Source: Rhizomucor pusillus (Eukaryota > Mucoromycota > Mucoromycetes > Mucorales > Lichtheimiaceae). Taken from it: DNA of 64,000 nt. Below the pieces are notes generated by a model that saw only the letters and a list, made by a program, of their open reading frames with translations, searched no databases and was not told the DNA's origin. How positions within the stretch are numbered: position 1 is the first letter of the stretch; each line of letters begins with the position of its first letter. The translations under genes were made by a program, and so were the position numbers. Positions 57,883 to 64,000 of this stretch are shown piece by piece. Location of the stretch: positions 23,169 through 87,168 of the forward strand of contig FWWN02000467.1 of the NCBI GenBank assembly GCA_900175165.2. Reading direction: 5' to 3'.

Positions 57883-59267
57883 ATGCGAGCATCAATTGCG
57901 GTTACCTTGATAACCTCATTATCGCCGCTTGCAATTGCAAAACCAGTTCCTCCTGTTGTGGACAAAAAGTTTGATATCTGCTGGGAAAAGATAGATACCA
58001 TGTAAGATACAATTCTTCATTGACATACTAGATGAGAAAATCGTCTTGACACAGGAAATAGCTTTTCGTTTGGAGACTCGTATTCGTACGTGGAGGGAGC
58101 TCTAGGTACAAAAGAATTCAGCTGGAATAACTTTACAAAACCGGAAGGCACACTCCATGATCCCATATTACTCAACAAGGTGGATACTTGGTTTTGCTTA
58201 CCTATCAGAACCGTCTTCCTAACGTTGAACTCTATACATCATATGATAGACTTCGGCTAACGGACCAAATTGGGTCGAATATTTGACCAATTGCTTTGAA
58301 GGTCTACCGCAGAATTGCCATCCGCGACCTTTTGACATTGCGTTTGCGGGTGCTGACATTGATCCTTGGCATATCGCCCGCCATCGTCCATATACCATAT
58401 CCTTTGTTGAGCAAATCGATTAATGGACTAACTCTGTGAATCCAGTGGTAAAATGGGATCCCAGAACGACACTAGCGACATTCTGGATTGGGTAGGGACA
58501 TTGTAGAGTGTGCGCTTGGACCTAATTATTGATCCATAATACTGCGACCAGTATCAACGACTTGGGGGATACTAAATCATGGACTAATGTAAGCAAGCTT
58601 GTAGGAAACATGCTTCATCCATGATAAATAATAATGATGCATCATATTTAGGTCTCTTTTTCCACCTTTTACAATGAAATTGTCGATGTCTACTTTGACA
58701 AAGTAGCAACCCTCTACACGCAGAAAATACGCTCGTTTGCATTCTTCAACTTGCCGCCAATAGAAAAGACGCCTGAAAACTCGAAAAAGAACACAACAGC
58801 AATCGCTGAATTGGTTCAGCTTTACAACATCATTGTCGATGAGCATGTTAAAGCGTTCCAGGCCAAGTATACGGATGCCAATGCTATTACCATTGATGCG
58901 CATGCATACTTCAACAGTTATCTGGAAAATGAAGAATCACTTGGATTCAAAGAAACAAAAACCTTCTGCGCAAACTACACCGCGCCTGATTTTAACACTA
59001 ATTACGAAGATTATGGATGCCATGCTCCATATGAGTAAGTTCCAGGAGCTACTGCCGATATCATGTCAACACATTTGCGTTCTGACTGTCATCTACTTAC
59101 ATTTACAGATACTTTTGGCTAAGTATGTTGGATAAATTTGGGCAGAGTGTTTAAAGTTTCTCATTTTCTCCTTGTTTTACACAGACTCAGGTCATCCAAC
59201 ATACCCTGTGCATAAGCTGTTAGCAGCATCAATAGCTGAAAGACTCAAGGAAGTCAGCCACTGCTAA
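57883..59267 (+). CDS. Secreted GDSL/SGNH esterase (CE16-like) with an in-frame TAA
   Basis: Likely extracellular carbohydrate acetyl-esterase or lipase-like SGNH hydrolase. A signal peptide (MRASIAVTLITSLSPLAIAK) and KPVPPVVDKKFDICWEKIDT lead across an intron to IFSFGDSYSYVEGALGTKEF (block I, nucleophile Ser). Later come PFDIAFAGADIDPWHIARHR, FWIG joined to INDLGD (block III Asn), and the C-terminal LNSGHPTYPVHKLLAAS with the catalytic His. Several Asn-x-Ser/Thr sites fit a secreted protein. TAA at 58421-58423 interrupts SFVEQID*WTNSVNP, while the frame on both sides is the same and coding-like. Either this is a nonsense mutation (CAA to TAA), or a 60-base intron with a weak GTCCAT donor (58386-58445) removes it. 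About 370 residues otherwise. Confidence 0.68.
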
Positions 59268-60669
59268 TTGATGTTCTAGTATTGGGAGTAGTTGGAAGGT
59301 GCTTCGATGCATAAATGCAATTTTATAAAAATTTGTTTGTTCATTTGCACCCCCCTAATTTCGTTAAGCTGCCAAAGAGCAGCTGTAATCATTAAGATGC
59401 AGCAGCCGGCAACTACGGTAGATAACGCAAATCTATAATCAGTAGTAATGGTAAGACATACTAAAAAACTGCTGATCGTCTGATATACGCAATTGTGATT
59501 AGGTGACAATAAGCCAGCGTTCTTGAACTCTCCGGACGGAGCGGCCTACTGACAACTGTTATCGCCGCAAAAAAAGGGCACCGCCAAAGGAGGCGCTTGT
59601 ACAGCAATTGCAGTACGATCTTATTCCTTTAGAAGCGATGCAAATGAAAATTTGTCGCTTTTTGCCGCTGATGCTTACAGTTGAAGATGTTTACATATGC
59701 TTTAATTTTAATGATCGTCGACGTGAGTGCATCTTTTGTTGTTGTTGCGAACAATTTTTTGCAGGGTCACACAGAACTGTCAGTCTCGTTTGCCATGCTG
59801 ACTGTCACCATTTCTGAAATCGACCTTGTTGAGCGGACACCATATATAGATTGGCTCAGTGATGCATGTGCTCTGCCTTTGTGGCCCTGTCGCATAGTGT
59901 GCCATGTTGAGGCACAGTTTCTTCCTTCCTTCTTCTGCTCTCTTGCTGTCTGCATATGCTGCGTTAAGGTGCTCGTCATGTCAGACTATTAGGAACTAGA
60001 TATAGCTTGCTGTTTCTACGTAAAAAGCTTAATTTTGATCAAAAGTAATATAAGCATTTTTATCCGCAGCTGCTCTGCAAATCACACATGCCGATTCATC
60101 AACTGACAACAGAAAATTGGCCCTGAACGCAATCCCCAGTCGTGGCATCGTCCGACTCAATTTGCGCCCCGAAAGAAAAGTGGGATGCTGACCTGACCCG
60201 CAAGGGATACAAACTTGTTAGAACCATTCATTTGGGCACTTCATGTTGCACAGCCTCTTGTCGACACGCGTGCAGCAGAGCATTTTGGCAAAACTCCGCA
60301 TATGGATTCTGGGGCCCTTCCACAGCGTTTTCTCTCTCCTTTACTGCTGTCCTTTCTCTTCTTTTTCTATTTTATTTCCTTGCTAAAGAGCCCTTATTTT
60401 TTGCCTGACCATCGCTTTCTTTTGCGTGATCTCTATCGACCCTTTTCCGCTCTACTTTTTGCTTTACCAGACAAGTTATCTGGCCGTATCAGTCGTCTCC
60501 GCTCTATTGCTCCAGGTACGCTTATCCTACCACCGCCGCCACTGCCCGCCGAGAGGTCGCCAAAGAATGCGTCGCTCACGATTCCTGACATGCTTTCACT
60601 CTCGTGTAGAATATACCTTGAGCACCCAACTATATACCCACAACACAATTCAGCCGCGTTTTCCAAACA
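59268..60669. other. Long intergenic region upstream of the Rrm4 homologue
   Basis: 1.4 kb with short frames only. A TATATA-type element lies near 59850 but no gene starts near it. The last 350 bases are strongly pyrimidine-rich (about 60310-60480) and form the promoter and long 5' leader of the Rrm4-like gene. Confidence 0.4.
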
Positions 60670-63600
60670 ATGACAGAACCCTACCCGTACCAACCCATTA
60701 TCAGATTACCCAAAAGTAAATCAGGAGGCTCACCTACTCGATCTAACCGAAGATCGACTTTTCAGCCAGTGCCTGCCGAAAATGGACAGTGTATTGTCTC
60801 GGAGACGCTCTACTTTGATGGATTGGAGAATACTGTCAGTGAGGAGGATATTCGAAGCTTGCTGCACCGTTGCCAGCCGACGGAGTAAGTGCATCGTTGC
60901 TACTTTTCCTTGACAGACTGAAGCCGCTGACTCGAGGGGCTGCCTGCAGAGTGGTAATTCACCAAGGTCAAGGTAGCGGTTACTTGGTGTTTTCTGATCC
61001 TAAAACGGGTAACGTGCAAGAGAAAGGAACAGTAGGGAAAGGGAAAGTAACCCCTAATTTCATGCGCAACCTTGCATAACAGCCGACAGGGTCTATTCAC
61101 TTTACAATGGGTTCACATTTCCTGATGGCACAAGCAAGCTTCAATTTCGTATTTATCAAGATGATGGATCATACGAGCCCGAACCCAAAGGCCCAATTCT
61201 TCAAGTTAAGAATCTGCCGTTAAAGATCGATAACAATGCACTTTATGAAATGTTTCGGCCGTTCGGTCCCTTGAGCCTGTGCAAGCCGATCGTAGAGGGC
61301 AAAGGCTTCCGAGGCACAGCGTTTGTGCAGTATTTCTACCAAGAGGATTCCGACATGGCTCAGAGCAATCTGGTAAGTTACACATGCTGAGGGTTCCCGG
61401 AGCGAAAGCGATCATCTGATGCCTTTACTTTTTTTATTCCAGAATGGCAAGACAATAGATGGAAATGTCATGTAAGTCATGTTTCCTTGATCTTGCTTTT
61501 CTTCTTCTTCTTTGGTAGGATGGTTCAGGAGATCACAGAAAGGGAGAAAGCGTGCTCACGGGCAATGCGCTTGGATAGCACGTTGAGAAGGGGTCAAGGT
61601 TGACGGAGCGACAGGGAGAGAGAGAGAGAGATAGAGAGGAGCGGGAGCGTCTATCCTGTGGAGATATCCGTGCTAGGAAAAAGGGTCTTGAGAGAGGAAA
61701 TTTATTTGCCTCTTTTTAAAATACCATCAAGAGATTTGTGCGCGAGAAAGACAGCATAAAACGCGCTTGAAGCTGAGGAATTGTGCATTCTCTTACTTCA
61801 CGCTTTGTCAAGATCACTAACGGATTTCTTCATCTCTTATCTAGCAACGTCGTGTCGTTTATGCCATCCAAAACTCGCAACGCAAGTGTAGCAGACCAAG
61901 GGAACAAAGATGTAAGTATTTCGGTTTCGAACCTTTGTTTACTAAACAAATCAAGCAAAAGGCAGCTGTAAGCTGTCCGAACTGTTCCACCGCACTCTTG
62001 CCCATTTTTCCTTTTTCTTCCTTCTTTCCTATGCCTTTCAACTAACATACATGCTGCTTTCTTTCAACCAACAGACTTCCGCTTCCAACACTGCTATGCC
62101 AACCTCAACCGTGAAGCAAGAAGGCGGCGGCTATGTCGACTATATGAATCTCTACATTAAGAACCTCGACCCCGCCATAGGCAACAATGAGCTCTTCAAC
62201 CTCTTTCGAAAGTTCGGTCGCATAGTCTCAGCAAGAGTTATGAGCAACCCTGCTACGGGTCAGTCCAAAGGTTATGGCTTTGTGAGTTATGATAAACAAG
62301 AAGAAGCTGCTGCTGCCTTGCAAGAGATGAACGGCAAGATGGTAATGTCAAAGGCGCTTATGGTCGCCTACCACGAGCCAAAGAAACCACGTCAGGAAAA
62401 GCAACAGCAGCAGAGCCAGCAACAGAACCAGCCACCTCTGAGCTCGTCGTCTCCGCTTGTCAATCCCCTCCAAAATTATATGGGCCCTATCGGCACACCA
62501 GTGCGTACTTCCCCGCACTTCCAAGACTATACCCCAAACGCTTCTGCTGCAACGGCTGCTGCTGCAGGTCCTGCCACAGGTATCGGAGCGCCGGCGTACC
62601 TGTCGCATGACACTAGGCACTCTTACGATATGGCTATGCCTCCGCCGCCAATCAATGGTGAGCGACTATGTCAACTTTATGTTTAAGCATCAAATGACTG
62701 ATATTGGCATCAAGCTGTCAATGGACTAGGAATCGACAATGTTGATCAGATTGCCCTAAGTATGAAAACAATAGGGCAAAAGCGGCCTTCACCGCCAAAT
62801 CCTCTGCACAGAAAGGTACGGAGGATACATATACCTTCACATCCACTCGTGGTCATGCTCACTATTCTGTGCTTTTCTAGTTTTCTGCAGCCGAGTCCTC
62901 TTACAGCCAACATCCTTTGCGACTCTCACCTCCCTTTTCGGCATCTCCAATGTCCGGTGTCAGTAGTACCGGCCCATCCTTAGCATCCTTGGCCTCCGGT
63001 CTGAATGTTCAGCCTCGTCCAAAATTCCCTCAACATCAAGAATATAATACACGCGAAAATGGCCGACCTTCTCTGAGACGCAAAGGTTCTCTTGAATCTA
63101 TTAGCTCAGTGATGACTGAATCTAGCGCGTCTATTCAACGACAGCGCCTCATGGAAGCCATCATGCGTTGTGGCGACTATGGAAATAATGTAAACGATAT
63201 CGTCGATATGCTCCTGACACTCAAGCGCAAAGAACGTTCTTTGTGTCTTTTCAATCAAGATTTCCTTCGAGAGAAGATCCATTTGGCACTCGAAGCACTA
63301 GAAACATTTAATGACGGTACTGAAGAGGATGAGGCAGCTGCAGCTGCGGCGTATGAACAGAATGTGTAAGTTTGCCAATGGCATTGCTGTCACTGGATGA
63401 CCGGGCATCTCACGCTATTCATAGGCCAAATCAGAGTCCCAACGCGAACTCGTCCTTGCATCATGGTTCCATCAGTCCAATTCCTCGTTCTAACGGCTTT
63501 GTACAGACACAGCCACGTGCATCAAAAGCTATTCCTATTGTACCTCCACCTGCAACTAGTTCCAATACTTCACCTTCCAAAGCAAATGGAGAAGGCAGCA

Positions 63601-63973
63601 ACAAAAATAATGCGAATAGCAACGGCAATGACAGCCAAAGCATCGAGGAATCGGTCCAAGAAATCGAAAAGTTGCTGGCATCCTTGGAGGGTAAACCTAT
63701 ACATGAAAAGAAACAACAGCTTGGCGATCGCCTGTTCCCTCTAGTCAAGGTAAGCTGCAATTATAACATTTATATCGGTAAAAGGTCCTAACATATGAAC
63801 AACAGGCGACTGGCACGAAGCAAGCACCAAAAGTCACTATTCGGCTGTTGGATACCATTGATCTGCATGAATTGGCTCGTCTGATGTACGATAAGGTGCA
63901 GTTGAAAGAACGGGTGGACATTGCATTCGCTGCACTCCAAAGAATCCGTAGAGCCTCTTTTTTTGATGTTTAA
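60670..63973 (+). CDS. RRM4: Rrm4-like RNA-binding protein: three RRMs plus MLLE domains
   Basis: Domain order matches fungal Rrm4, which links mRNA to early endosomes moving on microtubules. RRM1 begins IVSETLYFDGLENTVSEEDI and RRM2 ILQVKNLPLKIDNNALYEMF; both are spread over several exons. RRM3 is the best conserved: MNLYIKNLDPAIGNNELFNL (RNP2) and SKGYGFVSYD (RNP1). A Gln/Pro/Ser-rich linker follows. A first MLLE-like fold lies near 63130-63310 (NDIVDMLLTLKRKERSL, then REKIHLALEAL), and a final MLLE near 63660-63960 (KKQQLGDRLFPLVKATG, TIRLLDTIDLHELARL, ERVDIAFAAL). Estimated length is about 780-800 residues; TAA at 63971-63973. It differs from PABP by having three RRMs and more than one MLLE. 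A long intron (about 61493-61845) splits the end of RRM2. Confidence 0.85.
61613..61642. repeat. GA dinucleotide microsatellite inside an intron
   Basis: A run of GAGAGA units with one T interruption within the longest intron of the Rrm4-like gene. Confidence 0.8.
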
Positions 63974-64000
63974 TGGATTCCTAACAATGCCAGTTCCATT

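Noticed and set aside
58421..58423. Stop-codon reassignment as an explanation for in-frame stops
   Set aside because: TAA, TAG and TGA all end well-supported genes in this window (for example PGM2, MYST and UTR4), so the code is standard.
59608..59992. Frames with hydrophobic runs upstream of the Rrm4-like gene
   Set aside because: They rely on T-rich non-coding sequence and have no signal-peptide or family logic; more likely leader or spacer.

Overview
The window is eukaryotic nuclear DNA. Most genes are split by introns of roughly 50-80 bases with GT..AG ends, intergenic gaps are short, and genes lie on both strands with no operon logic. The gene set points to a filamentous zygomycete-type fungus (Mucoromycota, probably Mucorales-like): a DUR3 urea transporter, an Rrm4-type RRM/MLLE protein, a plant-like MULE transposon relic and a giant ankyrin-PARP. 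The lineage is inferred from family content; no marker gene (rRNA, tRNA) is present.

Layout. 0-17 kb, mostly plus strand: a partial acidic protein (minus), UTR4 enolase-phosphatase (methionine salvage), a membrane-anchored ER FKBP, a PGM2-type phosphopentomutase/phosphoglucomutase, a MYST histone acetyltransferase, a secreted RNase T2, a DUR3 urea symporter behind a cluster of GATA sites, and an NDK domain fused to a disordered tail of nearly 900 residues. 17.9-27.8 kb, minus strand: one very large gene with a chromodomain-like N-terminus, more than 25 ankyrin repeats, WGR, PARP regulatory and catalytic domains and a C-terminal PBZ zinc finger. 28.1-31.4 kb: an arginase and a membrane-anchored ALDH3-type aldehyde dehydrogenase. 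31.4-42 kb: a repeat-rich, poorly coding stretch holding a degraded MULE (transposase tail, SWIM-like finger, OTU domain), an LctP lactate permease and two broken gene relics. 42-51 kb: glyoxalase II with a possible dual start, a CK1 kinase, dUTPase, TRAPPC13 and an FBXO9-type F-box protein. 51.5-54.8 kb: a second arginase + ALDH pair in the same order and strand as the first. 55-64 kb: a hypothetical protein, PRKRIP1/DUF1168, a GDSL esterase with an in-frame stop, and an Rrm4 homologue.

How genes relate. Arginase makes urea and ornithine, and DUR3 imports urea, so nitrogen/urea metabolism appears three times in 45 kb. The arginase/ALDH pair is duplicated as a unit with conserved orientation and tight spacing. 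Glyoxalase II (which releases D-lactate) and a lactate permease lie 4 kb apart. The remaining genes look like unlinked housekeeping functions.

The most unusual items are the chromo-ANK-WGR-PARP-PBZ architecture, the duplicated arginase-ALDH block, the NDK-disordered fusion, the possibly bacterial-type lactate permease and several single-lesion broken genes. Exon boundaries were inferred by eye from splice signals and reading frame; no transcript or database evidence was available.
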